Position numbers and translations under genes: made by a program. 64,000 nt of DNA. Source: Limonium bicolor (Eukaryota > Streptophyta > Magnoliopsida > Caryophyllales > Plumbaginaceae). The stretch's first letter is position 1, and every line of letters starts with the position of its first letter. The notes under the pieces are model-generated. The model searched no databases and had not been told where the DNA came from. It saw only the letters and a program-made list of their open reading frames with translations. Location: positions 347,075,636-347,139,635 of the forward strand of contig CM041776.1 of NCBI GenBank assembly GCA_023374045.1, read 5' to 3'. Below, piece after piece: positions 1 through 11,307 of this stretch.

Positions 1-830
1 TTCTTAAGACATTGTTGAACGATGAAATGACTTCAATAGCTTCATTTTTGAAAAACTTCTCTCTACAGATGCAATAATAACCGGAATAATCAACAAAATT
101 ATGTAGGCAATGGTTGCGTTAGGAAATAGCCTAACCGTATCAAAAGCTTCAAAATATCAACAGGTTACATTTTTTCATCATGCAATAACTCTTTAAGCAA
201 CCTAAGTTCCACAGTCAAATTATGTTCATCAACATAATATTGTCAAAAACTTTTAATTATAGCATTTTTTAAATGAGTACAACAAGAACTTAGGCTCATA
301 TCATCCAAAAATGTAGTTTCTTAGGTGTAAATAAAAAATCAAAGATATTTTCATATTCTTTGTATTGTCCAGACCTTTTGTTAAGGGAAATGATTGCTTG
401 ATCAACAATGTATAAAAACCAATTTACTCGAAATGATTCCTCGGAAGATAGTATACACATATCATTTGAACTCTCATCGAAGTGTTTTTTTCTACGAATT
501 TCACGTCTCACAGGAAACACAGGTTCACCATTCATTTCAAGAGAAATTTCTTTAGCAATGTTCACAACAATACAATAACCAGTTTCTCTATACTTCTCAA
601 AAAAATGAAATCAAGCCTTTCACTTCCTCAATAGCTCATCAATAAGTATATCCCTTGATTGCAAATGCTTGCTAACCAATGAACTACTGACAATATATCA
701 TACCAAATAACTATTGCAATTATAAACTCGTAATCATCTAGCTCATTTGTTGCTAACGATTTAGCCTCACTTCTTATTTTAGAGTCATTATCTGACTCTA
801 AATCAATGTCAAAACTAGTCCATAAAGATC
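1..830 (-). pseudogene. hAT transposase fragment (ZMYM1-like family)
   Basis: Reading leftward, three blocks in changing frames resemble the plant hAT transposases annotated as zinc finger MYM-type protein 1-like. Around 740-770 is SEAKSLATNELDDYEF followed by IVIWYDIL. At 296-565 is an 89-codon open stretch with RRKKHFDES, EESFRVNWFLYIVDQAI and EYENIFDFLF. At about 5-150 is FPNATIAYIILLIIPV then ASVERSFSKMKLLKSF, the start of the C-terminal hAT dimerisation domain. The remainder of that domain would lie left of the window. Several stops and frame changes separate the blocks and no ATG joins them, so it is a dead copy. The family would cut and paste DNA with 8-base duplications; the ends are not visible here. 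Identification rests on remembered family motifs, not a search. Confidence 0.75.
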
Positions 831-2405
831 ACAACAGAATTAAAGAAAATTGGGATATTAACGCCACACCCTACCCATGGGTGCTAAGGCTATCCACCAA
901 TCCAAAAACATATTAAATACCAAGTTCCTAAACGAAAGACAACAACGTTTAAAATCCCAATTCCCAGTTAACAACAACATTAATGATTAAGCCAGTCTAA
1001 TTTTCTAATCCTAAGTGGTGTTGCGATCCCTAATCCCCATGCCTCAGTCATCATTACCTACGATTAGAAAATTACATACAACATACAAAAAGGACCGCAT
1101 AAATCAACTGAAACTGAGTAAACTATCACTTTGTAGAGTAAAATTCATTTTATTTAAAAGCACAAGGTTTAGTTCCACACTGCAATTATCCATAACCATC
1201 ACCATCTAGTACTCCAGTACAATTAATAGCAAAACACAACCAAAGTAGGGAATTCTTTCACTGGTAACCAAAATCTTCCAACGAACACCCAAACAAGTGG
1301 GGTCACAAATATACAATTTCACCAACGATCACTCAAACGAGTGGGGTCACAAAATACAATTTTCACCTCACTTTAAGAAGTGTGCACACCCTTCTAAGGG
1401 TATTTATGACCACAAAAAGTAGATCTATAGAGCTTAAACTATGATATAGTGGTCGTAACAAAAGTATTCAATTCAATGTACTAATGTGTATAAATCCATC
1501 CTAGTGAAAGTTTCCCAAAAATCAACACCACCAATCCAGACAATATGTTAATCAAATTGCACCAAATTCCAAATATAATCAAACCCTAATTTTCGCATTC
1601 ATCCATGAGGGGTTTCCCCAAATCAGAATCATATCATCCACAATTCATAGATATTAGCACAAAACAATTTAGCAAACATAGTAGCTTACCTGGAACCACG
1701 TCTACCATGAATCAGGCATCACACAACACACTAGCAATCACCGCCAACGAACTCGGGATCTAGAATTCAATCCATTAACACAATCAATCATCCCCTAATC
1801 ACTCAATCCACTAAATCAGAACCTCTTACTATGATAGATAGGCTTACTTTTTGAATTAGCTTGAACCAGCAATGGAGAAGAGGAAGTTAATGTGAGAGAA
1901 ATAAGAAGAGCAAAGCAAGGCATAGAGAGAGAAAGAGCGGGAACGTGATTTTTTTTGTTTAGGAAAAGAGTAGACTAGGAAAGGAAGAGGAAAGAAAGGA
2001 AAATAAAATATAGGAAAGAAAAGAAATTAAAATGTAATTTAATAAGATCTTCTTTTATTCTCTAATTACTTTTTATCCTTTAATAATTCCCAGTCTAGTT
2101 TACTTACTCAATAACATTTCAATATCCATCAGCCATCATAATCATATTTAAGCCAATATAACATATAATATACGCTCATAATTTTAATCAAAATTTGTGG
2201 TAATTCACCGGAAGGTTGTTGTTGATCATCCATGGCTCTATGATCCTAATCGCCTTCATGACCTCAACAATATCGAACTAAAAAAATGAATAGGTTAGCC
2301 CCTACTTTTGTAAATCTAAAACCGCATACTTGGTCTAGTAACCTTGAAAGATTTGTGCTAGGGAAGTCACACTAATAGGAATGACTGAGTATAGTTGCGC
2401 AATGA
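831..2405. other. No gene recognised; possible hAT 5' flank
   Basis: No long open frame and no recognisable protein. It contains a two-unit tandem repeat (1278-1365) and a purine-rich tract at 1870-2040. It may hold the 5' part or flank of the hAT copy to the left. Giant element A interrupts the sequence at 2410 and it resumes at 9097. Confidence 0.5.
1278..1365. repeat. 44-base unit, two tandem copies
   Basis: Two adjacent units starting at 1278 and 1322 share the pattern CCAACGA...AAAC.AGTGGGGTCACAAA...ACAATTT, with a few substitutions. Confidence 0.8.
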
Positions 2406-5134
2406 GGTTGTGAAATACCCCAAACATTAATTACCCTAATTAATAAGGAATTAAATCAAATGAAGGTTATAATTACCAAATATTCATCTAATGAGTAATA
2501 CTCATTACAAACATTAGTGTATAAACATATAGTCCAAAATGGACACCAAACTATACATTAAACCTCTAATCAAAGAGAGAGGATTATTAAGGAGAAATCA
2601 ACTCCTAAAATCAATACTACATGTAACACATTAATACATGTATTAAATATCATAAATATTACTCATTAGACTATATAAAATTTTATATAGTCAAACAAAT
2701 TATTAAACACAACAATCACTTATATACACACCTTAAGGCAATAATAACACATGTTACCACCTAACACATAAATTAAGTCACTAGTGTACAAATTTAAGGT
2801 TGTAATATTAAAGTCTAGCATTGTAAAATGGTCCCCCCCAATGTGTGGCCAGATGCAAGCTTTAGAGGAAGGGAATTAACTTATATGAGACAAAAACAAA
2901 GGAGACAAAGAATGTCCCAAAGAGGAAAAAAGTAAAAACACATTTCAACACCTCTTCTTCTCATCCCTTCTCACACAAGAGAAATATCTCCCAACTCCTC
3001 CAGCAAGTCACGGCTGTATAAGCTGTAAATTACACAAAATCAGATGTTAGACATAAAATAAAACAAATTCAACAGATAAGACACAAATTAGACACAACCC
3101 TTACACACCTAAAAATACCTAGAGAAGACTTTTCTCCTCATATACCACCAGCCAGCCGTCACTTACTCTCTTTCCCATACTACAGTACTCCCCCCCTCTC
3201 TCAGCCATCACCAACTCACCCCTTCACCACCTTCATCCTCCATTTTCATACCTTAAGCTTTAATGGAGTCTTAAGGCTCATTTCACCTCAAAACTTCCAT
3301 TTTCTTGCATCAAAATCACCACTCATTCTTCCTCTATCATTCTAACCAAAATTATAAGGGAGTATGGGCCATTGAAGAGCTGAAACTCAAAGGAATCAGA
3401 TTGGTAAGTCAAGGTAAGAAAAATGTGCTTTAAGACACCCTTCTTCCTTTAATTATGTACATGACCGAATTTAACTCTTCCCACTCCACCTAAGGCACCA
3501 ATACTGACTTTGAGGACCCAAGATATGTCCAAGATCAACCCAAGGGCTGGGGGAACCTCTTGAGAACCTTAAGGTAAGGAAAAATACCTTAAAACGCCCT
3601 TTTACCTCTCTCCAATATTAAATCTGAAAATGAGCTGTTACTTACCTCTTTTTCTACATATCTTGACACACATTTGAAGAGTGTTTCCATCATTCTTCAT
3701 TGAGCTAAATAGCTTCTCCAAAACACTCATTAAAAGGCTTCAAAGGAAGGTAAAATCATGAATCTCCATGGCCGAAAGTACCACCTGAAACCCTCCAAAA
3801 TTCCAAGGTAAAATCCTTCTTTAATCTTGCTTAAAAACTCCTTAAACTAAGTACCTTGTCAAAGTTATTAACTAAACTTTTGTTCAATGTTATTATGCTG
3901 ACCGAATGGGTCTTGGAACCACCCATGGTGTGTGGAGGCAGTAGGGACATCATCCCAAAGAGAAAACCATATTAAAGAAGGTAAAATACTCATTTAAAGT
4001 CTTAAGGTTCATAATAGTGTTACACTTAATTTTATGAATCAAAAACCTAACTTAGGGATGTGTTAATTAGTGCCGTGAAGGGGGGAGTGGCTGTGTGGAC
4101 TGCCTTGTGATTTTAACAAGGTAATGATGCTTAAAACCTTTATTTATATACATTAAGGTTATTAATGTTATAAAATAAATAGGGCCAAAAATGTGCAAGT
4201 GTATATGTGATGTTTGAATCATAAAAATGTGTAGAAAATTATGGTCACATGTTTAGTTGGTGAACCTAGGTGCTAATGACTTATTAAAGTCAAGTTTATA
4301 AGTTAAAAATGAAAGAAAAATGATTTTTATAAGTTAAATGAAAAATCTGTAGCAAGCCGTGTATAACCTATAATTTATGGATATTTTAATGTCATTTTAT
4401 GGTTAAGTTTATGTTATGTTGAAGGTCATGTGTTTAAGCCATTTTATTATAGTTATTTAAAGCTTTAAATGTTAAATTATTAAGTTTTTGGGTGGTTAAA
4501 TGAATTAAACATGCTTATGGTGCTAAAGTGTAATTTTAGTGAACATAATCACCTAGGAACATTTTAGATGAATCTTGATGAATTTAGGTGTTACATAAAT
4601 TAAAGATAAAGTTATAATGAGATTTATAAACTTTATAAGGGTTAAAATAAACAAAGGCTTACCATGGGGGTCAAACCGTAAATAAATAAAGTTTGGGGTG
4701 CTAAATAATAAATAAAACCGAATGGGGGCTGTTTAGGAATTAAAAAAAACATAATGTAATTTTTATAAAGTTTAAACCCTTAAATGAAAAACTAGAGAGA
4801 TAAGAGGGGTATTTTCATAATTACTGATAAATGATGGTCAAAGGAGTGCTTGGGTGGTCAACCTTGACCATATATGATGTTTGACCAAGTTGAAAAAAAT
4901 AAGTAATTGATTTGGTAACTTAAATAAAGTATTAAGTTAAAAATGAAAATTATAAAACTATTTGGGGTGTTTATGTAATTTTCAAAAGTTATGGGCTGGA
5001 ATGAGGTTAATATGACCAGTAGGGGTCTGTACATAAATTTGGTGAATTTTGGGTTGATTTTAGTAATTTAGTAAACTTAGGATTATAATATATATTTTAT
5101 TAGGAGTGGGAGAAAAAACCTCAAGAAAATACAT

Positions 5135-5479
5135 TTGAGTTTTCAATTGGACTGGGGGAATACTATAGGAAGTTTCGAATTATGGGAAAAGATGGATGAA
5201 TTTAAGCCTGACCGTGTACCTAGCTTTGAACGTCTACTTAGCCTTGACTGTGGAAAAAATAACCAAATCGCAAGAAGAGGCGATATGCTTTTCAAGTTGA
5301 AGAAGAACACAGTGGATCCGAATACACTAAATAACATGATGTTGTGGTTGAGTCATTGTGATGGTGTCAAAGGCCTAGAAAACGGAATGTGGAGTCTAGA
5401 ATCGGGTCGTGTGTCTGTAAAAGATGTAAAAGATAATGTAAAATTGATTATGTATCAAACCATAAAGATTAAAATGTGA
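5135..5479 (+). other. Unrecognised 114-codon open frame inside element A
   Basis: Open from a TTG with no upstream in-frame ATG; the first ATG is about 18 codons in (KMDEFKPDRV). Contains SFERLLSLDCGKNN, GDMLFKLKK and MLWLSHCDGVKG. Base composition is less AT-biased than the flanks, and I see no counterpart in elements B or D. It could be a captured exon or a chance frame. I do not recognise the protein. Confidence 0.2.
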
Positions 5480-5609
5480 CATTTATAAAACTTATGGGGT
5501 TATAATGCAAATAACTGAAAATTTGGGATGAAAAATAATATGGAACAGCCTAGGGGCTGTTCGAGAATTTAGAAAATTATTTTAGGAGTTTTTGGAATTA
5601 AATAAGTTA

Positions 5610-6019
5610 GGGAAAATTCACGATATATCCCTGTTTTTTTCGTAATTCACAATATACCCCTGTGTTTTTTGTAATTCAACTTTAAACATGCTTAAATGTT
5701 GTCCAAAATTAATGAAACTTTACATGGACAATGCTAAAGTGTTATATTTGGTCTAATTCCAAATTTGAAGTTTTTTAAGCTCACATGTGACATATGGGAC
5801 CCAATGAACATGTGGCATATTCATTGGGTCCCACAGGTCACATGTGAGCTTAAAAAACTTCATATTTGATATTAGACAAAATATAACACTTTAGCATCGT
5901 CCATGTAAAGTTTCATCAATTTTGGACAACATTTAAGTATGTTTAAAGTTGAATTACGAAAAACACAGGGGTACATTGTGAATTACGAAAGAAAACAGGG
6001 GTATATCGTGAATTTTTCC
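5610..6019. mobile_element. Foldback MITE, MULE-like, 9-base duplication
   Basis: About 410 bases that are almost entirely an inverted repeat. The left arm starts GGGAAAATTCACGATAT and the right arm ends ATATCGTGAATTTTTCC; the arms continue for nearly 200 bases (for example TCACATGTGAGCTTAAAAAAC pairs with GTTTTTTAAGCTCACATGTG). The flanks carry a perfect 9-base direct repeat AATAAGTTA (5601-5609 and 6020-6028), the size made by Mutator-like transposases. There is no coding capacity, so it would depend on a transposase elsewhere. It is nested in element A. Confidence 0.88.
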
Positions 6020-7225
6020 AATAAGTTAATATGTATAATATAAAGTTTTAGGTATTAAATTGAAAGTTTACAAAATAAGGAGGGGTAATATGTAATTAAA
6101 AGAAGTTGTGGGTGAAAAAGAATAAATTGGGAAAAAGATAATAGGGTGCTGTTCGAATATACATACAATAAATTGGGAAAAAAATAATAGGGTGCTGTTC
6201 GAATTTATATATGTATGTATATGCTTGTATATTGTAATGTTTTGGGATCTTAGGTTATAATTAAATAAGGTTAGAAATGTAACAGGAATAATGTTTGGGG
6301 TGATTTTGTAAATAACCTAAAATGAAGGGGAAGAAATTTAAATGCCGAAAATAAGATGGCTGGTTTGAAATTTTCAGAAACAATAAATGATATATTATAA
6401 AGTTTAAGATGATATAATGTGACCTTATGTTAAAGTATAAGAGGAAAATATAATTACTGTGAAGGTTATGGGTAAGTGTGGAATTAATAAAACTATAGGC
6501 TAATTATATTATAAAGTTTTAAATGATATGATGTGTCATTATACTAAAATATAAGAGAGTATATTATAAAGGAATTTCCATGGAATAAATATACCTTGTA
6601 AAACAATCACATAAAATGACTAGATTTAAGTTGGAAATTTGGGGAGTAGAATATATGATAAGAAACCTTATAATATAAAGAATGTGATAATGTATAAAAT
6701 ACTTGTATAATAGTAAGATGAAGGGAATTTTTAATAAGAGATTTGTGAATAAAAAACACAAATAGATAAATGTGTACTCCACGTGAAATTATGATAAATG
6801 CATCATGGGAAAACCTTAAAATTCATATGATATGAATTTATAATATAAGGTGAAAAATAAATATGATTGATAAATCATATAGGGTTAATGTGGAGAGAAT
6901 CATAGATTTGGAAATATGATTATAAGTGTTATAATATGATATAGTACGAGTTGATAAATAAATATTGGATATGATGAAACATTGACTTGTAACATTGACC
7001 AAGTCAAACTAGATTGACCAAATCATCACTAATTGATCAAGTGGTTAAGTTGACCAACACATAAAATAATATGTAATTAAAAGTTAGAATATAACTTAGT
7101 CAAGTAAAGTATAACAATGGACTATATTGTATTATAAATATATATATGTATCAATACATACGAATATGGGTATATAAATATATAAGTGGAATATAATTTG
7201 GTCGAACAAGTATAACAAAGAACTA

Positions 7226-7241
7226 TGTGTGTGTGTGTGTG

Positions 7242-7304
<63 letters not shown>
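7226..7304. repeat. Composite microsatellite (TG)n-(TA)n-(GA)n
   Basis: Three pure dinucleotide runs in succession inside element A: TG about 7226-7242, TA about 7244-7275, GA about 7276-7304. The open frame seen here on the minus strand is only the translation of the repeat. Confidence 0.95.
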
Positions 7305-7306
<2 letters not shown>

Positions 7307-9101
7307 AATATGTATGTGTGTGTATGCAAATATACAAGGGTCAAATAACCTTGATAAATAGCATAGATTACTAGGAACCTTAAGTAATGAATATTATTGT
7401 GTTATGAAATATTATACTCTTACAACTATAGAGTATGGTTAAATTAAATCCCGAGACTTAATACAAACCCGAGCCAAACAATAACCGGTTAAGGGTATAA
7501 CTACAGGGCAAAGATTAGAACCTGTCTATGATGGTTAAATAGACTCGTAATATAGACACTGATATTAGAGTGATGTATTCTAGAGGTACGAACTGTTAGA
7601 TACGAGCTACGGGATTGCTAGAGGATAGGCGTGAATCATCACGCTAGCATTTTTCAACGGTGAACGGTATGTGAATGTGTGGTCTGAAAGCTCCAAGGGT
7701 TTTCTTGGGTTCCAGACGTAATTGTGTGCTTGCATGTCAGATAAATAAATGTTATGCATGTGTTTGTATGAATTTATGTTTTCCAATCGTCAAAGCGTTT
7801 ATTTACTGTGCGCGTATGTCGTTTGGACTTGTGATATCAATTATCACCTAACTGTTATGAACTATTAGGAGAGGGACTCCAATTATCATCTTATGAGAGT
7901 GAAATACTCCTAACAGTACTAAGTGAGGAACTTAGTTTAGAGACCGGTATTAACCGTCTCTAGAGCGATGACTCGACTTTTGAACATCACCTAGCAGACT
8001 TCTAGGCATGTGTAAGACCCATTGGGCATCTAATAAAATGTGTTCTCCAATAACGAGATTAAATATCCAGGAGATTAATTAAAAATACACTAACAAATGA
8101 GAGTGTGTTAATTAATGATATAGTGTTTAATAAATCATGGTCTGCATACGTCCCAACAGGTTGCGCATAGTGATCACTAGAGTTTAACTGCCGTTTAGGG
8201 TATACTCTTGTTTATCTAACGAGCCGGATACGATCGTTAGTCGGAATGTGCTACCGTTGGCACCATGGCTTCGGCCACATGGACATCTACCACTGTAGAT
8301 CAGTAAGTCCATCCACTCACTGTAGATGGCACCAGACTACTGTCCAAGTTATAAATGTGTGAGGCTAAACGGGAATTTGTCTTTAACATGACACCCGTAT
8401 GTTTATGTGAGATTGTTGGAAGCGGGGCTTCATGTGATGGAAATATACAAGTGAGACTAACTGGACTTCAGCTAACTCTTACCTTACCGTCGATTCGAAT
8501 TTAATTGTTCAATTATAAATGTCGTAATAGCATGTCTTGATGTGTGAATATTTGAATACCTGTTATGTGTTTTAATTCCGTATTTACAGTCATGTTATAA
8601 GCATGTAAACGGTACAACATGAAACGAACCCCATCTTAATCGAAATGGCTAAAACGACCTAAGTGGCCTAAAGGGCCTAGGATCACATTTAGCATACCAG
8701 CAGTTTGTTGAGCCTTTATGGCACCACATTACAGGACTTGATCGAGCTATGAAGCCGGAGTGCGGGACATCGGGGTAGTCAACGACGTTATTTATTTATT
8801 GCACCTTCAGAATTAGTTTATATTCAGTACGATGTAAACATTGGGATTACCTTAGATGCTCACTTACCTTATGTATTAGTTTAAACTTAGGATGATGTAG
8901 TATATATCTCGTCCATCACTGCGGTTAATTATTGTCGTTGTTTTATTATTATTTCTTTTCTGTTTCTTTATTTGCATGGGCGAGTAATGACATGTGACAC
9001 CCGAGTGAGAATTATTAGTGTTTAACTTCCGTTATAAGACGTATGTAATTATACTACGAGAGTGATTATTACGTGTTTAATGTGAGGGGTGTTACAGGTT
9101 G

Positions 9102-9750
9102 CACATAGTAACAAGGCTAAGACTATTTTCCATTATAGTTTCCATAAGCATGACAGGAAAGAAAGTGAACGACTGCGAAAATCTTGGCTATTGCAGGAGG
9201 TAAGAGAATGTAAATTATAAGATCGGCTAGAGGAGTTAGAAGTGAGGAAAGATCATACCTTTCGTCGGTTAGATATAGGGGTCGGGGAATATTTCGTTTT
9301 GAAAGAAGAAGATCAAGAGACGGAGTCCTGTATTCTCTGGCAGCTGCATGTCATTGGGAAGGAGCAAAATCATCCACCTTGTGTCTCTAAAGACGATTTT
9401 GTACAATCTCACAAGGTAAGCATAATTATTACCTCTATCTTCATGATTATCGTCTATATGTCGGGTGCGGTAGATGTGAAGGGTTGTTTGCATGCCATCA
9501 TTTCACATTGAGCCTGAAAATTCTCCATTGAGGGGTTGGAATAGCAAGAGAAGCATAGACAGAGAAGGCGGCAATAGGAGCGAAGTGACCCATTTTTTTG
9601 CAAGGAGAAGGCCAAGGAATAGAGTTCGCAAGGCAAATGTTTTGCAAAGTAGAATAAGATACTTGAAGTTACAAAACCGTAAACAAATGTTTCTTCATTG
9701 ACCGGTTAGCCCTACTATTGAAGTACGAGTTGAGTAACAAATGAAACTGT
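9102..9750 (+). other. Probable CACTA internal sequence, no clear gene
   Basis: Directly right of element A. Short open pieces run in changing frames (9242-9511 from a GTG; 9492-9701). RNEVAHSNKAKTIFHYSF, read across the A insertion site, is weakly like plant En/Spm transposase-associated domains, but I would not call it. The position just upstream of a Ulp1-like tail and CACTA-type subterminal repeats suggests a decayed CACTA body. Confidence 0.35.
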
Positions 9751-10112
9751 TTGAAACTACTACTATATCAAGCAAGACTAACTTATGTGCAAAACAAAAA
9801 CTCCTGTGCAAAACAACGTCCTAAACAGCGTGAGTCACAGAGTTGTGGCTATTATGTGATACGGTACATGTATGAGATTGTTAAAAATATTGACACGCTT
9901 GATGATGTTGATAAGGTAACCGATACCAATCAAAGTTGCAGTTAAAGTTATTGCGTTAAATATGTGTGTACTAATGATGATCAGTTTCTTTTTATGGACA
10001 GATCGTTTCATTTTTCACAAAAGCACGGGCCACATATGCCAAAGCGGATCTGGACTTTGTAAGAGATCATTTATCGCAGTTTTGGTGTAAAAATTACTTA
10101 AGCATTTCTTAG
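9751..10112 (+). pseudogene. Ulp1-like (C48) cysteine protease, C-terminal piece
   Basis: Two blocks join in phase across a consensus intron. The first, ending at 9915 (AAG|GTAAC), has KQRESQSCGYYVIRYM, matching the Ulp1/SENP catalytic motif in which a Gln lies a few residues before the nucleophilic Cys (Q..S.CGYY). The second runs 10002-10112 after TGGACAG, has KARATYAKADLDFVRDHLS and ends at TAG. In host cells this family removes SUMO-like modifiers; in plants many copies are carried by CACTA and MULE transposons. The catalytic His/Asp part is not seen upstream, so the gene is incomplete. The subterminal repeats at 10376-10800 point to CACTA. A minus-strand relative with the His region preserved lies at 44.7-45.9 kb. 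Confidence 0.7.
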
Positions 10113-10375
10113 ATCTTCTTCTAGTGTAGTTAGACTTATATTTTTGTTTGTGCTAAAGTAACGTAGACTTTAAAAGTTTATAATGTTCACCTCTCTCTTA
10201 TTTTTGAAAGTTTTAATGGGTTTGTTTGCAATTCATTTTTTATGTTGCAATTCAAACTGGCAACTTGTTTTATAGTCATATAGTGTGGTTGGTTACCAAA
10301 GGACAATACCAGTTGGATGCCCTGTACAGGTTGTATATATGTGATTATATATTGGGTTGTGTTTTGAAAACACAT

Positions 10376-10800
10376 GGTAGAGGTTAAAAAAACTAAAAAA
10401 AAAAACCATGGTTCATTACAAAACCGTGGTTTAAAATATTATGGCGTGAGATTATAAACTACGGTTTACTTAAAAACCGTCGTTTTAATGGACTTTATAC
10501 CATGGTTTTATTAGAAACTGTCGTATAAAATGCACTATTTATCACGGTTTTGCCTCTGAACCGTCGTATAAAATGCACTATTTACCACGGTTTTGCCTCC
10601 GAACCGTCGTATAAAGTCGATGATATCACGAGAGAAAACGGTCTTAAACGACGGTTTTAAGGAACCGTGGTTTTTTCTCACGCTTTAAACGACAGTTAAG
10701 AACCGTGGTTTATAGCCATTTTATATTATGCGACGCGAACATAAACCACAGTTTATAACCGTGGTTTTTAAGCAAAATAATCATGGTTTTAAACATTTTC
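10376..10800. repeat. CACTA-type subterminal repeat block (ACCGTGGTTT)
   Basis: At least a dozen copies, in both orientations, of a motif around AACCACGGTT / ACCGTCGTTT, many paired as short hairpins. Such clusters are transposase-binding sites near CACTA ends. No terminal CACTA/TAGTG is visible on the right, where a TM9SF intron-exon junction follows at once, so the true end is missing or altered. Confidence 0.7.
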
Positions 10801-10807
10801 TCCACAG

Positions 10808-11305
10808 GTATTTTATAGGGATATCTCAAGGTACAATGAGCTTGAGACCCAAGTAGAGGCCCAAGAAGAAACTGGTTGGAAATTAGTTCATGGAGATGTT
10901 TTGAGGCCCCTCCCAACTCCGATCTCCTCGGTGTATATGCTGGAACTGGAGTCCGGTGCTTTGGAATGATACTAGTTACCATGATTTTTGCCGTCTTGGG
11001 ATTCTTGTCTCCATCAAACCATGGTGGTCTTATGACCGCTACGCTATTCTTCTGGGTTTTCATGGGGATTTTTGCTGGCTATGCCTTTGTGCGGCTTTAC
11101 AAGCTGTTCAAGGGAACAAATTGGAAGAAAATTTCTTTAAGAACAACTTTCTTTTTTCTTGGGGCGATGGCCACTGTTTTCTTCAAGCTCAATACTCTGA
11201 TCTGGGGTGAGAAGTCATCTGGAGCGGTCCCCTTTGGTACAATGTTTGCCCTGGTGGTTCTATGGTTCGGTATATTTGTACCTCTAGTGTTTGTGGGTGG
11301 TTATG
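10808..11305 (+). pseudogene. TM9SF (nonaspanin) exon fragment
   Basis: Following a splice-acceptor-like TTCTCCACAG, the frame reads VFYRDISRYNELE, then EETGWKLVHGDV. After one missing base in the run of C near 10908 it continues NSDLLGVYAGTGV, MIFAVLGFLSPSN, WVFMGIFAGYAF, RLYKLFKGTNWKK and KSSGAVPFGTMFAL, ending VPLVFVGGY. This is the middle of a plant TM9SF protein (TMN7-like): the end of the lumenal domain and the first of the nine membrane helices. These proteins sit in Golgi and endosomes. Only about 165 of some 640 residues remain. The right side is cut inside the codon run after GGY by element B; the left side abuts CACTA subterminal repeats. The frameshift and truncation make it non-functional. 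Confidence 0.9.
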
Positions 11306-11307
11306 CT

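Larger units (their letters stand above)
2411..9096 (-). mobile_element. Giant non-coding LTR-like element A (6.7 kb)
   Basis: Read on the minus strand it begins TGTAACACCCC (9096 leftward) and ends GGGGTATTTCA (2411), giving imperfect 11-base inverted ends with TG...CA termini. A perfect 5-base duplication, GGTTG, lies at 2406-2410 and 9097-9101. TG...CA plus a 5-base duplication is the signature of LTR-retrotransposon integration. The start is not repeated near the end, so this is not a short element with its own pair of LTRs; a solo LTR of unusual length is the simplest reading. No long ORF or retroviral domain is visible. It shares ends and internal motifs with elements B (11308-16779) and D (25156-30497), but it is the most diverged and the longest, partly through an inserted MITE and a microsatellite. 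An LTR of an Ogre/Tat-type gypsy element is possible on length grounds but unproven. Confidence 0.75.

Noticed and set aside
7132..7344. 70-codon minus frame
   Set aside because: A translation of the TG/TA/GA microsatellite.
2411..9096. Element A as a DNA transposon because of its inverted ends
   Set aside because: A 5-base duplication with TG...CA ends fits LTR integration better; no transposase or TIR longer than 11 bases is present.
10710..11063. 117-codon minus frame
   Set aside because: Antisense shadow of the TM9SF exon.
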